A stretch of DNA of 64,000 bases from Armatimonadetes bacterium UBA1398 (lineage in GTDB: Bacteria > Armatimonadota > Zipacnadia > UBA1398): the NCBI GenBank assembly GCA_002305165.1, contig DBQI01000023.1, positions 118,916 to 182,915 of the forward strand, read 5' to 3'. The position numbers and the translations under genes are program-made. The notes beneath the pieces are model-generated. The model saw only the letters and a list, made by a program, of their open reading frames with translations, did no database searches and had not been told where the DNA came from. This document shows, piece by piece, positions 9,471 to 19,128 of the stretch (the first letter of the stretch is position 1; every line of letters starts with the position of its first letter).

Positions 9471-12400
9471 TCAGTGCGTGAGATCACGCAGCTCGATGGG
9501 GAGCGGCTGCCCACTCGCATCGAGGACTTGCGCAACTATGCCCCACTCGCCGTCGCCCTGGAGGACCTTTACGAGCAGCGTGTTGACTCCATCGCGCAGA
9601 TCCACCTCGACTTGGTCATCGCCGGGGATAGCGGCGCGCGTAGCGTTCATCCGGTGGACGAGCTCGCCGTTCAGCCATACGTAGATGTCATCATCGCTGC
9701 CCAGAGAGAGGATCGCCCTGCCGGCATTGGCTGGCGTGAACTCAGCGTAACCGTAGACTCCGAGGTCCTCCTGGGAACCCAGTGCGCCGCGAAGGCTGAG
9801 ATACCCCGTCTGGAGATCGTCCACTTGGACGTAGCGCCACGGCACTGGCTTGCCATCCACCATGACCGGCTTCGCGGTATCAATCGGGCCGGCCGAATCG
9901 ACGACGTCGGCATCGCGTAGGCCCTGCTGGCTGCCTACACGGTCGGTAAACCACCACGCCCCGATGACACCACGCGCCTCAGCGATGCTGCGCGGTCCCT
10001 TCTGGGGCAGAACAAGCGGCTGGTCGTTCTCAGTGACACGCACACTCACGGACCACTGTGCGCCGCCCTGTGTGACCTTGCATAGGATCTGGTTGTCCCC
10101 TGCGCGAAGCTTGGCCGTGACCGTGTCCTGGTCCAGAGACCAAGCGCGATCCAGGAAGTTCCGGTGCACCTCCTCGCCGTTCACGTAGACGGCCAGCCCA
10201 TCGTCACTGCCGATCCTGAGCACGACGTCGCGGTCGCGGTCACTGACGACGGTGGCGAGGGCGTAGGCCCCCACGTTGTCCTGCCGCGCGGAGGCCGTCT
10301 CGAGGTCGAGCACGCCGAGGGGATCCACCACCTGGTGGAAGGTCCATGGGAACGTCTGGTCCTTGTACTGGATGGGCTGGAGCGGATCGATGTGATCGGT
10401 GATCGTGAGTGGGTCGCCCTCCTCCATCGTGGTTCTGTCAGCTATAGGCGGGGTGACCCACCAGCCGGTGATGAAGCCGGCCGGACCCGCGATGTCGGCG
10501 GTTACGCCGAAGTCGCGGAGGGTAGCTGCGGCGGAGGTCAGCGTCGCACGGTCCTGCGAGACACGCAGGATCCGCTCGCAGATGCCAATGGCGCGCGCAC
10601 GGTCGGTAACCCCAACCGCCTTAGCGATGGAAGCGAGAGCCGCGGCTACGTCATTGGCGACCTCGCCAGGCTCGTCGAGCATCGGCTCAACCAGCGGGAG
10701 GGATCTCGGGTTCCCGATCCGCGCGACCCCCTGGAGCGCGCGTCTCTTCGTCTGCATGCTTGCGGATGGGTCCGCGAGGGTGTCGTGGTAGGTGGCGAGG
10801 GCCACTTCATCCTGCGGATCTCGGCTCTCCGCAACGGTCAGTAGTCCGGCCTTGGCCGAGGCGCTGACGATCTCTCGACCGTCCTTGGCATAGCTAGACA
10901 GCAGAGCGATAACCCCGGGCGCGGGTATGTCCGCGAGCCCAGAGAGCGCTGCCGCAGCCACCCTCGCGTCAGCGTGTCGCGCGGCGACCGCGAAGGTCCC
11001 GCGCAGGGCCGGATCGCCGTAAGTCGCGAGAACACGCAGGACTGTCGCCGCTTCCGGCGCCGTTGCGGTTCCGAGAGCACGGAGTAACACCGGCTGAGCC
11101 TCGGCGTGGGGAACTGCAGCGATGGCCGCGACGGCCAGGGGCTGCTCGTCAGGCGCCAGAGCGTTGGCGAGTGACAGCAGCGGGGCGATCACGAGGGGAT
11201 CGCGCAAGGCTGCCAGGGAGTTGAGGGCAGCCTTCCTGAGTTCCGCGTCATCGGAGCGTGCCGCCCAGACGAGGGGCTCAACCGCCTCCGAAGCCCGGCG
11301 GTGGCTCAGCGAGGTCGCCAGGGCGAGTCTGACATCGACAGGAGTGGTCGGCGACTTCAGATTGCGCTCGATGGCGCGGCTGACGGCGGGGCCTGGGGTC
11401 CGGTCGACCAGGGACAGGCTCTCGGCTCGCAGCGCTGGGTCATCGGCTGCTAATGCGTCGACGATACTGATCGCGGCACGAGCATCGGGGTTCTTGGCAA
11501 CGGCCGTATACACTGCCCGACGGGTTGTTGGGTCCGGATGGCCCACGAGGCCGCGGAGCGCGCTGACCGCATCGCGCCCGCCAACCTCTCCCAGCATCCA
11601 GATGAGCCCCTCGCGCTCCGGCGAGAAGGCGGTGCGGACGCGATCGGCGATGGCGAGCGGGTCGGGCCCATAGGTGACTAACTCGCGCATGGCCATGCCA
11701 ACGAGAGCCGGCTCGCCCGATCCCATCGCCTCCCATAGCAGAGCCTCGGCGTCGCCACCAGCACGGGAGTAGCCCGAGATTGCCCAGGCGCGCTCCTGGA
11801 CACTCAGCGGAAGGCCGAGCGCCTTCGCGAAGAGATCCGCGGCGGCGCCCGTCTGCTCCGCAGCCAGCAGACCGCAGGCCAGCTCGAGAATGGCGCCCCG
11901 AGCGGCTTCAGCAACGGCGGGGCTCGGGCACAAGGCCATGCGCAGAATGTCGTCCGCTACGGCGGGATCTGCGGCTTTCGGCAGCGAGGCTAGAGCTGCG
12001 AGGGCTAGTGGCTCGGCGCCGTCCAGAGTCTTGATCGAGTTTGGGGTCGCGACACCCATGCGGCCGAGCCCCTCGACGAGGGCCACGGCCCTGGCCTCAT
12101 CGCCCGTCTGAAGCGCTTGGCCGAGGGCGCCATCGACGACCAAGGCCGAGGCGGGGCCACCCACGCGCGTCAAGACGTAGAGCGCTGCCTCTCCAAGCTG
12201 GCGGTCATCGAGCAACTCGGCAAGGGCCGGCACTTGGTCATTGCTGGCGACCAGAGACAGGAGGTGCATGGTGTGATCGCGCACCCAGGGGCGTGATCCC
12301 GAGGTCGCGAATGCCGTCATGAGGCTCGATGCGGCGATGGGCGCATTGTACGTGCCCGCCGCCCCGTAGACGATGACCTCGGCGGCCGCGCGAGCGCCCT

Positions 12401-12626
12401 GTCTGACGGTGGGGTTTCCATCGTCCAGTGCCTCGAGCACAGAGGGTAGCGCCAAGACGCCTATACCACACAGTCGTTCGATGGCAGCCTGCCGTCCGGC
12501 TTCATCCGACGCGGAGAGCCCCGCGATGGTCGAGTCGAAATCGTAGCTCTGGGCCAGCCCTTGGCCGGCCAGAAGAGCGGTAACGAGGATCGTGCACAAG
12601 AGCGCCTGTATGGGCACCCGTCTCAT
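9471..12626 (-). CDS. Secreted HEAT-repeat protein with two C-terminal jelly-roll-like domains
   Basis: A 1,051-residue protein with a signal peptide (MRRVPIQALL...GQGLAQ). Residues ~30-690 are a long array of HEAT-like helical repeats, alanine-rich with recurring P-x-(V/L)-x-x-L-x-x-A-L units, giving a curved binding scaffold. Two related domains follow (~700-870 and ~880-1045). Each starts with a G-W-W or A-W-W segment and has a GSDD...V(N/L)G(E)x-V-H-R motif, as in PA14- or galactose-binding-like beta-sandwiches that present a ligand loop. No catalytic motif is apparent. ATG 12626 follows GGAGGAG. It lies between a Tat-exported oxidoreductase and GH4 with gaps of 50 and 18 bases, so it is probably co-transcribed and may hold or capture a glycan. 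Confidence 0.75.
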   Translation of the reverse strand: MRRVPIQALLCTILVTALLAGQGLAQSYDFDSTIAGLSASDEAGRQAAIERLCGIGVLALPSVLEALDDGNPTVRQGARAAAEVIVYGAAGTYNAPIAASSLMTAFATSGSRPWVRDHTMHLLSLVASNDQVPALAELLDDRQLGEAALYVLTRVGGPASALVVDGALGQALQTGDEARAVALVEGLGRMGVATPNSIKTLDGAEPLALAALASLPKAADPAVADDILRMALCPSPAVAEAARGAILELACGLLAAEQTGAAADLFAKALGLPLSVQERAWAISGYSRAGGDAEALLWEAMGSGEPALVGMAMRELVTYGPDPLAIADRVRTAFSPEREGLIWMLGEVGGRDAVSALRGLVGHPDPTTRRAVYTAVAKNPDARAAISIVDALAADDPALRAESLSLVDRTPGPAVSRAIERNLKSPTTPVDVRLALATSLSHRRASEAVEPLVWAARSDDAELRKAALNSLAALRDPLVIAPLLSLANALAPDEQPLAVAAIAAVPHAEAQPVLLRALGTATAPEAATVLRVLATYGDPALRGTFAVAARHADARVAAAALSGLADIPAPGVIALLSSYAKDGREIVSASAKAGLLTVAESRDPQDEVALATYHDTLADPSASMQTKRRALQGVARIGNPRSLPLVEPMLDEPGEVANDVAAALASIAKAVGVTDRARAIGICERILRVSQDRATLTSAAATLRDFGVTADIAGPAGFITGWWVTPPIADRTTMEEGDPLTITDHIDPLQPIQYKDQTFPWTFHQVVDPLGVLDLETASARQDNVGAYALATVVSDRDRDVVLRIGSDDGLAVYVNGEEVHRNFLDRAWSLDQDTVTAKLRAGDNQILCKVTQGGAQWSVSVRVTENDQPLVLPQKGPRSIAEARGVIGAWWFTDRVGSQQGLRDADVVDSAGPIDTAKPVMVDGKPVPWRYVQVDDLQTGYLSLRGALGSQEDLGVYGYAEFTPANAGRAILSLGSDDDIYVWLNGELVHRMNATRAAIPGDDQVEVDLRDGVNTLLVKVLQGDGEWGIVAQVLDASGQPLPIELRDLTH

Positions 12627-12676
12627 CTCAGATCTCCTCCCGTATCCCTCGTCAATCGGCACCTGGCTCCTTGGCC

Positions 12677-13957
12677 CTAGGTAGGCAGTACCCAGGGCGC
12701 GCGATAGGGCCGCCCCGTCCAGCGTTCGAGGGACGTGTCGTTAGTGATCCGCTCCGCAACAGGATCCCACACGATCGGCTTGCCCGTGCGGATGGCGATG
12801 TTTCCAAGGTGGCAGACGGTGATGGACCGGTGGCCGATCTCCACATCGCAGATGGGCCGTTCACGGGTTTTGACGCACCGGAGGAAGTCGTCGTGGTGGC
12901 CCGGGCTCTCATACAGGTGCACGTCGTCGGGTTTGAGCGCCGTCTTGATAATGTCACCAGGGGTTGATTCCAGTACTCCACGGTCAACGTGGATCTCGCC
13001 GTCGGACCCCTCGAACACGATCCCGCTGCGGTTGGAGTCTCTGCAGATCATCTGGATGCCATTAGCGTAGGTGTAGATGACCTCGAAAGTCACGGCAGTG
13101 TTGAAGAGGCCGTCGGTGGGGAATGTGCCCTTGCCCTCGATCCGTACCGGGCCGCTGGTGTCCATCCCGAGGCCCCATTGCCCTATGTCGTTGTGGTGGG
13201 CGCCCCAGTCGGTCATCTTGCCGCCGGAGTAGTCGTAGAACCAACGGAAGGTGTAGTGGCACCGCTGTGGGTTATAAGGGACCTTCGGCGCCGGCCCAAG
13301 CCACATGTCCCAGTCCAATTCGTCGGGGACAGGCTCGTCGGGCTGCCAAGCGGATACGGGCCCGCCGCCAATGCCGGTGTGGACGGCCTGCAGCTTCCCG
13401 ATGTAGCCGCTGCGCACAAGCTCACAGGCGTAGCGGAAGTTCCACTCGGACCGCTGCTGGCTACCTGTCTGGAAGACCCGGCCGTAGCGCCGCGCCGCCT
13501 TGACCATCGCCTTACCTTCATCGATGGTGAGGCTGAGGGGCTTCTCGCAGTAGACGTCCTTGCCGGCCTGGCAGGAGTAGATAGCCGTCAGAGCGTGCCA
13601 GTGGTCGGGGGTGGCGATCCAAACCGCGTCGATGTCATCGAGGTCCAGAAGGGCCCGGAAGTCCTTGAACCTGGCGCACTTGTCCCCCACCCTCGCCGCC
13701 GTCTCGTCGAGTCGCGCCGTGTCCACGTCGCACACCGCTACGATCTCGACGTCGCTGCGGCCGAGGATCCACCCCACGTGGGCGTTGTTCATCCCTCCCG
13801 CGCCGATCATCCCAACACGGACGCGCTCACTCGCTGCTGTGACCCCGTCCGCTCCCAGAGCGCGTCCGGGCACGATGGCCGGAATGCCGAAGGCAAGTCC
13901 AGCCCCCAGGGCGCTCGTGGCCGAGCGTCGCAGAAACTCCCGTCGGTGCATGCCCAT
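12677..13957 (-). CDS. Tat-exported Gfo/Idh/MocA family oxidoreductase
   Basis: A 426-residue protein. The N-terminus has a twin-arginine signal (RREFLRR, then a hydrophobic stretch to ~35). The dinucleotide-binding motif GMIGAGGMNN starts near residue 49, and CEKPLSLT, with the family's catalytic-region E-K-P, lies near 137. The C-terminal part contains the conserved GHRSITVCHLGNIAIRTGKP...WDP segment ending in YRAPW. This family uses NAD(P) to oxidise or reduce sugars and inositols. Exported members with a tightly held cofactor are frequent in Planctomycetes and relatives and can act as glycoside-processing enzymes. Start ATG 13957 gives the Tat motif at the right distance, with GAGGAG about 13 bases before it. 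A decayed copy of its C-terminus lies just upstream. Confidence 0.88.
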   Translation of the reverse strand: MGMHRREFLRRSATSALGAGLAFGIPAIVPGRALGADGVTAASERVRVGMIGAGGMNNAHVGWILGRSDVEIVAVCDVDTARLDETAARVGDKCARFKDFRALLDLDDIDAVWIATPDHWHALTAIYSCQAGKDVYCEKPLSLTIDEGKAMVKAARRYGRVFQTGSQQRSEWNFRYACELVRSGYIGKLQAVHTGIGGGPVSAWQPDEPVPDELDWDMWLGPAPKVPYNPQRCHYTFRWFYDYSGGKMTDWGAHHNDIGQWGLGMDTSGPVRIEGKGTFPTDGLFNTAVTFEVIYTYANGIQMICRDSNRSGIVFEGSDGEIHVDRGVLESTPGDIIKTALKPDDVHLYESPGHHDDFLRCVKTRERPICDVEIGHRSITVCHLGNIAIRTGKPIVWDPVAERITNDTSLERWTGRPYRAPWVLPT

Positions 13958-14073
13958 GGGCAGTCGTCATCTCCTCTTAGCGAAGGTTCCTAGTCATGCC
14001 GTCTTCTTCGGGCGAGTTCATCGCCCCTCCGTGCATGCGCACACTCGGCCCGATCAGAGACCGATAGGCCCCT

Positions 14074-14310
14074 CCCAGGGGCCCGGTACTCGTAGATGAG
14101 CCAGTCGTTGAGTGCAGGCTCATCCGTGATGCGCTCCGGAACCAGGTCCCAGTTGATCGCGCTGCCGGCGCCCATGGCGGTGTTTCCGAGATGGCAAGCG
14201 GTCACGGGCCAGTGGTCCACCTTTGTCCGGACTACCTCGAAGAAGCTCCGCCGGCTCGTCGGCTCACACTTCAGTACGCCGCGATCGGCGGGGATCCTGC
14301 CCCACTTGCC
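14074..14310 (-). pseudogene. Decayed C-terminus of a second Gfo/Idh/MocA oxidoreductase
   Basis: In the leftward frame, this stretch reads ADRGVLKCEP, then FFEVVRTK, VTACHLGNTAMGAGSAINWD, VPERITDEPALNDWL and YEYRAPG. These align with DRGVLE, FLRCVKTR, ITVCHLGNIAIRTGKPIVWD, VAERITNDTSLERW and YRAP in the intact neighbour at 12677-13957. About 20 residues between the first two blocks are missing, everything N-terminal is gone, and the frame continues past YRAPG with unrelated arginine-rich sequence to 13990. An open frame reaches back to 14433, but its first ~40 residues show no family similarity. I read this as a relic of a tandem duplication rather than a functional gene. Confidence 0.75.
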
Positions 14311-14544
14311 CGCGAAGGTCCTGCCTACCGTGAGGCGTGACCGCACGAGCGTGGGGATCTCCTCCCGATGCGCCTCCTTTCCCGCCGCGGTACCGACCCT
14401 ACCGGCTCTGGTCAAGCGCGTCCCCTCCTGCACAGGGCATTTCGGAGGCCATTTGAGCCCACCAGCCGAAAACAGCGACCATGCTGGTGTAGGCGCCTGG
14501 CGCGGAGCCAGACACGGAGTAGAAGTGGCAGGTGACCCACGTGC

Positions 14545-15954
14545 ATGCTCGACACTAGGCGAGCCATCAACGCAATCCTGGGTAGGCTACAGTTCACGGC
14601 AACTCGATCCCTCGTGAGGGGGAGCCTCTGCCTCGCTTTCTCCCTCGGAGTGGCCTACCTCCCTAAGTGGCCCGACATGAGCCCTGGCGCAAACGCAGCG
14701 CTGTTCATCCTGCTGTTCGCAGCGTCGCTGTGGGTTACCGAGGCCATACCCGCTTTTGCCGTCGCGTTGCTCATCATCGGCCTGGAGATCGCCCTATTGG
14801 GTAAGCCGGATGGTATCTTCGCTCAGTCGGATCACGACTGGGAGATGTTCATCGAGCCATGGGCAAGCCCCCTGATCTGGCTCTTTCTCGGCGGGCTCGT
14901 CCTAGCCCACGGCGCCCAAAAGACCGGACTGGACCGATGGGTGGCCACTCGCGTCGCCACCGCTCTGGGCACCAGGCCCGGAGCGGTTCTGTTCGCGACC
15001 ATGGGGGTCACCTTCCTGTTCTCGATGTTCATGTCCAACACGGCCACAGCAGCCATGATGGTTGCCGTCATCATGCCGGTTGTAGGCGCTCTGCGTGGCG
15101 ATCAGTTCAGGAAGGCGTTGCTGCTAGGGGTTCCTTTCGCGGCGAACATCGGCGGGATGGGGACGATCATCGGCACTCCGCCCAATGCCATCGCCGTCGG
15201 CATGCTCGAGGGCCGCCAACCTATCCACTTCGCCCAGTGGATGGTCGTCGGCATGCCGCCGGCGATGGTTCTGGCACTCATCGCCGGGGTATACCTGCTG
15301 CTGCGCTACCCTAGCGAGCAGCGACATCTGGACCTGTCAGCCATCGTGGGGGGCCCGCCGGTGGGGAGCATCCTTCCTCTCTGGCAGAGGGCCGTTGTTA
15401 TGGGCGTGTTCATCCTGACCGTGGCCCTCTGGTTGACAGACGGCCTGCACGGTATACCTACCTACGTTGTCTCCTTCATTCCCATCTGCGTTTTCGCGGC
15501 GGCCATGATCATCGGTCCCGAGGACATGCGGGCCCTCCCCTGGGACATCCTGATCCTCATAACCGGCGGCCTATCGTTGGGGGTAGCCATCTCTGAGACG
15601 GGGCTCGCCGACTGGATCGTCGCCCATATGCCCCTGGGTTCGACACACGGGCTCTGGTTGGCCGTGCTTGTGGGACTCTTCGCGGCCGCACTATCGACCT
15701 TCATGAGCCACACCGCCGCGGCGAACATCCTGATTCCGTTGGCCATCCCTCTTGCTCCCGATGCGCCCGCCATGATGGCCGTGTGCGCCGCGCTGGGGTC
15801 ATCCACGGCCATGGCTCTGCCCATCTCAACGCCGCCTAACGCCATCGCCTACGCTGGTGGGCATCTCCAAGCGAGTGACTTCCTGGGCGGCGGCCTACTG
15901 CTGGGAATACTGGGACCGATACTGATCGCCCTCTGGTGCACCGTGGTGCTGTAG
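14545..15954 (+). CDS. SLC13/DASS family anion transporter
   Basis: A 469-residue membrane protein with about eleven hydrophobic helices. The two inverted halves of the DASS fold are visible. The first has SNTATAAMM followed by GTIIGTPPNAIAVG. The second has SHTAAANILIPL followed by ISTPPNAIAYAGG. These Ser-Asn-Thr and TPPN hairpins form the sodium and substrate sites in dicarboxylate, citrate and sulfate carriers of this family. The second SNT motif reads SHT, a variant whose effect on ion coupling I cannot judge. Substrate is unknown; a di- or tricarboxylate or sugar acid would suit the surrounding sugar genes. ATG 14545 has no clear Shine-Dalgarno. A strong bidirectional hairpin begins at its stop codon. 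Confidence 0.83.
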   Translation: MLDTRRAINAILGRLQFTATRSLVRGSLCLAFSLGVAYLPKWPDMSPGANAALFILLFAASLWVTEAIPAFAVALLIIGLEIALLGKPDGIFAQSDHDWEMFIEPWASPLIWLFLGGLVLAHGAQKTGLDRWVATRVATALGTRPGAVLFATMGVTFLFSMFMSNTATAAMMVAVIMPVVGALRGDQFRKALLLGVPFAANIGGMGTIIGTPPNAIAVGMLEGRQPIHFAQWMVVGMPPAMVLALIAGVYLLLRYPSEQRHLDLSAIVGGPPVGSILPLWQRAVVMGVFILTVALWLTDGLHGIPTYVVSFIPICVFAAAMIIGPEDMRALPWDILILITGGLSLGVAISETGLADWIVAHMPLGSTHGLWLAVLVGLFAAALSTFMSHTAAANILIPLAIPLAPDAPAMMAVCAALGSSTAMALPISTPPNAIAYAGGHLQASDFLGGGLLLGILGPILIALWCTVVL

Positions 15955-15984
15955 CGGCCCCCGTCGGGGAGAGGCGGGGGCCGC
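15954..15984. terminator. Bidirectional hairpin between convergent transporter and esterase genes
   Basis: GCGGCCCCCG (15954-15963) pairs perfectly with CGGGGGCCGC (15975-15984), a 10-bp stem with an 11-base loop, beginning at the last base of the transporter stop codon. The convergent esterase stops 9 bases further on. There is no U tract on either strand. Confidence 0.6.
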
Positions 15985-15992
15985 ATCGGCGA

Positions 15993-17573
15993 TCAGCGTG
16001 CCTCGATCGTTACACCCGGCCACTGGTCGGTCCGGAAGGGCGCGGCGGGAAGCCCCGCGGCGTTGTACAGGTTCGCGACGGGATTGTTGCTCCAGGCGTA
16101 GCGCACGGCGGTAGGCTCGGCGATCTCGGGACTCCAAACCTCGACGTGGCCATCAACGAGCCGGGCCTCGGCCCAGACGAACTTGCGGCGCTCATCGGCG
16201 ATGGCGAAGCCGGTCAACTCCTCGCCATTGACGATGAGATCGGCCCCACCATCCCAGAAGTACAGCCTGGCTACACTCCCTGCGACCTCCATGCGTCGGA
16301 ACATTGGCCCCTGGTAGACCACGTCCCGGCCGTGAATCTCGGCCAAGGCGTTGAGGGCTAGCCGCCGTCCCACCTCCTGCTTGTTGCGCGGATGGATGTC
16401 GTCGGCGTCACCGATGTCGATGGCGAGCGCTACGCCAGTCTGGGGCAGCTCGAGGGCCACGTTCTGGGCCTCGCGGAGCTCCGGCCACGGCGCGTCCGTG
16501 GGTGCCGCATCGACCGACATGAAGTTCGCCAACTGCACGAAGTAGAAGGGGAAGTCGCCCTGCTGCCAGTGGAGCCGCCAGTCCTTGATCAGATCCTTGA
16601 ACAGGTGTCGGTACTGGTAGGCACGGTCGGCGTTGGATTCCCCCTGGTACCAGATGGCGCCCCGGATGCTGTAGGGCAGGATCGGCGAGATCATGCCGTT
16701 GAAGAGGCTGTAGGGTCTGTGTGGATGGTCGGGGCCTACGGGCGGCTGGGGCTGGCCGGGCGGGGTCTCGCCGGCGAGTTCGGCCTCCCTGACCGCCCTC
16801 TGCCACCTGGGCAGCACGAACTTGTTGTAGTTGTGGGTGGCCCGCGGGTAGGCAGCCAGGGTTGTCTCCCACCGCGCGACGAGCGGCGCGTACCACTCCT
16901 CGTAGTGCCTACTGCACTTGAGGCCGCGCTCGCTCATCCATGACTCTGCAGGCGTGCCGCCCCACGCGGCCTGTATGAGCCCGACGGGCACGCCTAACTC
17001 CTGGTGCAACTTGCGGCCGAAGAAGTAGCCCACGGCAGTGAAGTCAGGGATCGTCTCCGGCGTGCACACCTGCCACGAGCCGTTCGTGTCCCGCTTGGGC
17101 TCCTCAGCGGTTACCATCTCGACACGGAACAGCCGCATATCGGGGTAGTTCGCCTCGGCGACTTCACGTTCCGCGTCGTCGGAGGCGAAGACGGGCCACT
17201 GCATGTTCGACTGGCCGCTGCATACCCAGACTTCGCCGAAGAGCACGTTCTCCAGGGTGATCGTGTTACGCCCCTGAACGGTGATGGTGTAAGGTCCTCC
17301 CGCCGGCCGCGGCCGGATCTTGACCTTCCATGTGCCGTCGGCGGCGGCGCGGGCCTTCTCGGTATTCACGGGCCCGTCCGCGCTGATCACTGTCACGACG
17401 ATGTCCTCATTCGCATCAGCCCACCCCCAGATGGGCACCCACCTGTCTCGCTGGAGAACCATGTGGCTTCCGATCACCGATGGAAGATCCACATCCGCAC
17501 CGGCCGCCCCGGCGATGAGCGCCAGCGCGATAAGGGTGGACGCGGTTGCCACGCGCCATCGAGTCATTGTCAT
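15993..17573 (-). CDS. Secreted sialate O-acetylesterase (SASA/SGNH family)
   Basis: A 526-residue protein with a signal peptide ending near ...AGAAGA (residue ~26). The mature sequence begins VDLPSVIGSHMVLQRD, the usual opening of SASA-domain esterases. CSGQSNMQWPV carries the catalytic serine (Ser122). The matching Asp-x-x-His is in DADDIHPRNK (Asp391, His394), and WYQGESNA is a further family block. These enzymes remove O-acetyl groups, classically from sialic acids, but relatives act on acetylated xylan and other polysaccharides, so the sugar target is open. The gene ends against the transporter terminator and is separated from the next upstream gene by 196 bases with no other gene. Confidence 0.87.
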   Translation of the reverse strand: MTMTRWRVATASTLIALALIAGAAGADVDLPSVIGSHMVLQRDRWVPIWGWADANEDIVVTVISADGPVNTEKARAAADGTWKVKIRPRPAGGPYTITVQGRNTITLENVLFGEVWVCSGQSNMQWPVFASDDAEREVAEANYPDMRLFRVEMVTAEEPKRDTNGSWQVCTPETIPDFTAVGYFFGRKLHQELGVPVGLIQAAWGGTPAESWMSERGLKCSRHYEEWYAPLVARWETTLAAYPRATHNYNKFVLPRWQRAVREAELAGETPPGQPQPPVGPDHPHRPYSLFNGMISPILPYSIRGAIWYQGESNADRAYQYRHLFKDLIKDWRLHWQQGDFPFYFVQLANFMSVDAAPTDAPWPELREAQNVALELPQTGVALAIDIGDADDIHPRNKQEVGRRLALNALAEIHGRDVVYQGPMFRRMEVAGSVARLYFWDGGADLIVNGEELTGFAIADERRKFVWAEARLVDGHVEVWSPEIAEPTAVRYAWSNNPVANLYNAAGLPAAPFRTDQWPGVTIEAR

Positions 17574-17769
17574 ACGACTTCTCCTCTCGCCATGGACGAT
17601 GCCATGGGCATGACGAGCACAAGGTCATGCCTCTATGAGTGGACCTTCGACGGCGGGGTGTCAGAGCACCTTCCCCATCGGCCCAGGCTCAGGTCTCCGA
17701 GACCTAGCGAACCAGGTCCTGATCGATCTGCGCCGCCGTTGACCAAACCCTCTGCGGCATCGTTCGGTC

Positions 17770-19128
17770 TCAGTCCGCAGCATCGAAAGCGGACCGGCGT
17801 CCGCGTCGATACTCGTGGCCATAGACCTTAGAGTCGCGAACCACGCAGCCGACCCGAGCGCCGTCACGCATGATCTGGGAGCAGGCGGAGCATGACACAC
17901 AGCACTTCTCGGGATCCATGGATCCGCGGTGGAGGATGTCCAGCACGGAGTCTGGGTACGCCAGGGAGCCCCTGCCCTGCCCCACGAGCGTCACCCAACC
18001 CCGCTCCGCGGCCCCTGCCGCAACGTAGGGGAACAGATACCGCAGCCACCCGTACCCCGTGCCGATGAGGGGCAGATGCGGCAGGGCCCTCTGGAGCTGG
18101 GCCGTCACATCGATGAAGCGCCTGACGCCCTCCAGTGGATGTTCCGCTGGCGCCTGGGCCCCCGCGACAGGGAAGTCGTAGGGACGGCTAACATGGGGGT
18201 TGAAGTACGGATTGCCGAGGGTGATGTTCACGACCGGCACGCCAACCGACGCCAACTCCTCGAGCAGCCAGCGGGGCTCCTCGAGGTCGGGGACCGTGGG
18301 GTCCTCCTCGCTGACGCCCCAACCCCAGCGGCGATCGTAACCATCGTAGGCGTTCAGTCGGGAGGTGGGGAACGCGCCTGCCACCTCGGCGGATACCCGC
18401 GCGAGCACCTCGCGCAGGAGCCTCGTCCGGTTCTCGAGTGGCCCGCCATAGCGCCCATCGCGGCCGCGGGCCGCTAGGAGTTCCGCGATCAGGTACCCGT
18501 GGCATGCCTTGATGTCGATGCCGTCGAAGCCCGCCTGGGCGGCGAGCCGAGCGGCGTCGACGTAGGTGTCCTGGAGACGGTTCAGGTAGTCGTCGGTAAC
18601 GACGGGGTAGTCGTCAGGAAGGCTGTGCGTGGGGTCGAGGACGCCGCTACGCTGAGCGATGATGGGCTGCGGTATGCCCTCGGGCTTGCTGTACCTCCCA
18701 GAGTGCGTGAGCTGCATGACCATGATCGGCTCGTGGCCGGTGGCATCAATCCCAGCCCGCTTCGTCTCGCGGACGATGCGTTCAAATGCCTTTACGTTGC
18801 CCTCGTGAAGCCAAAGCTGTCCGGGGTTCGAGCGGGCCTCGCGCAGAACGGCCGTCGCCTCGAACCAGATGAGCGCGGCTCCGCCCGACGCGAAACGATG
18901 GTAGCGGCGGAAGCTGAGGGGGCTAGGCGCGCCATCCGGGAGGGAGTCGAATCCCTCCATGGGATGCACGACGAGGCGATTCCACGCCGTCAGCCGACCC
19001 AACGGAACCTCGTCCGTCAGCACCGAGAGATCCTCAGACAACGGGATCTCAATGCCGAGGACCTGTAGCTTGTCCCTCAGGTCGTCCAGGGTTCTGAGGT
19101 TGAAGCGCTCATGAGTTGTCACCGTCAT
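17770..19128 (-). CDS. Old Yellow Enzyme-like NADH:flavin oxidoreductase
   Basis: A 452-residue TIM-barrel flavoenzyme. Recognisable blocks include VVHPMEGFDS near the start of the barrel, LTHSGR (His and Arg near FMN), GFDGIDIKACHGYLIAELLA with the paired active-site region, and NRTRLLREVL. The C-terminus has C-C-x-x-C-x-x-C and a further Cys 12 residues on, the pattern that holds a [4Fe-4S] cluster in the 2,4-dienoyl-CoA reductase/trimethylamine dehydrogenase branch. Unlike those enzymes, it lacks the second NAD-binding domain, being only ~450 residues. It probably reduces an activated C=C bond. ATG 19128 follows GGAGG and overlaps the TGA of the upstream propeller gene as ATGA, so the two are translationally coupled. 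Confidence 0.83.
   Translation of the reverse strand: MTVTTHERFNLRTLDDLRDKLQVLGIEIPLSEDLSVLTDEVPLGRLTAWNRLVVHPMEGFDSLPDGAPSPLSFRRYHRFASGGAALIWFEATAVLREARSNPGQLWLHEGNVKAFERIVRETKRAGIDATGHEPIMVMQLTHSGRYSKPEGIPQPIIAQRSGVLDPTHSLPDDYPVVTDDYLNRLQDTYVDAARLAAQAGFDGIDIKACHGYLIAELLAARGRDGRYGGPLENRTRLLREVLARVSAEVAGAFPTSRLNAYDGYDRRWGWGVSEEDPTVPDLEEPRWLLEELASVGVPVVNITLGNPYFNPHVSRPYDFPVAGAQAPAEHPLEGVRRFIDVTAQLQRALPHLPLIGTGYGWLRYLFPYVAAGAAERGWVTLVGQGRGSLAYPDSVLDILHRGSMDPEKCCVSCSACSQIMRDGARVGCVVRDSKVYGHEYRRGRRSAFDAAD

Noticed and set aside
12989..13993. Rightward 334-codon frame opposite the Gfo/Idh/MocA gene
   Set aside because: Antisense shadow; the leftward frame has a Tat signal, nucleotide-binding fold and EKP motif.
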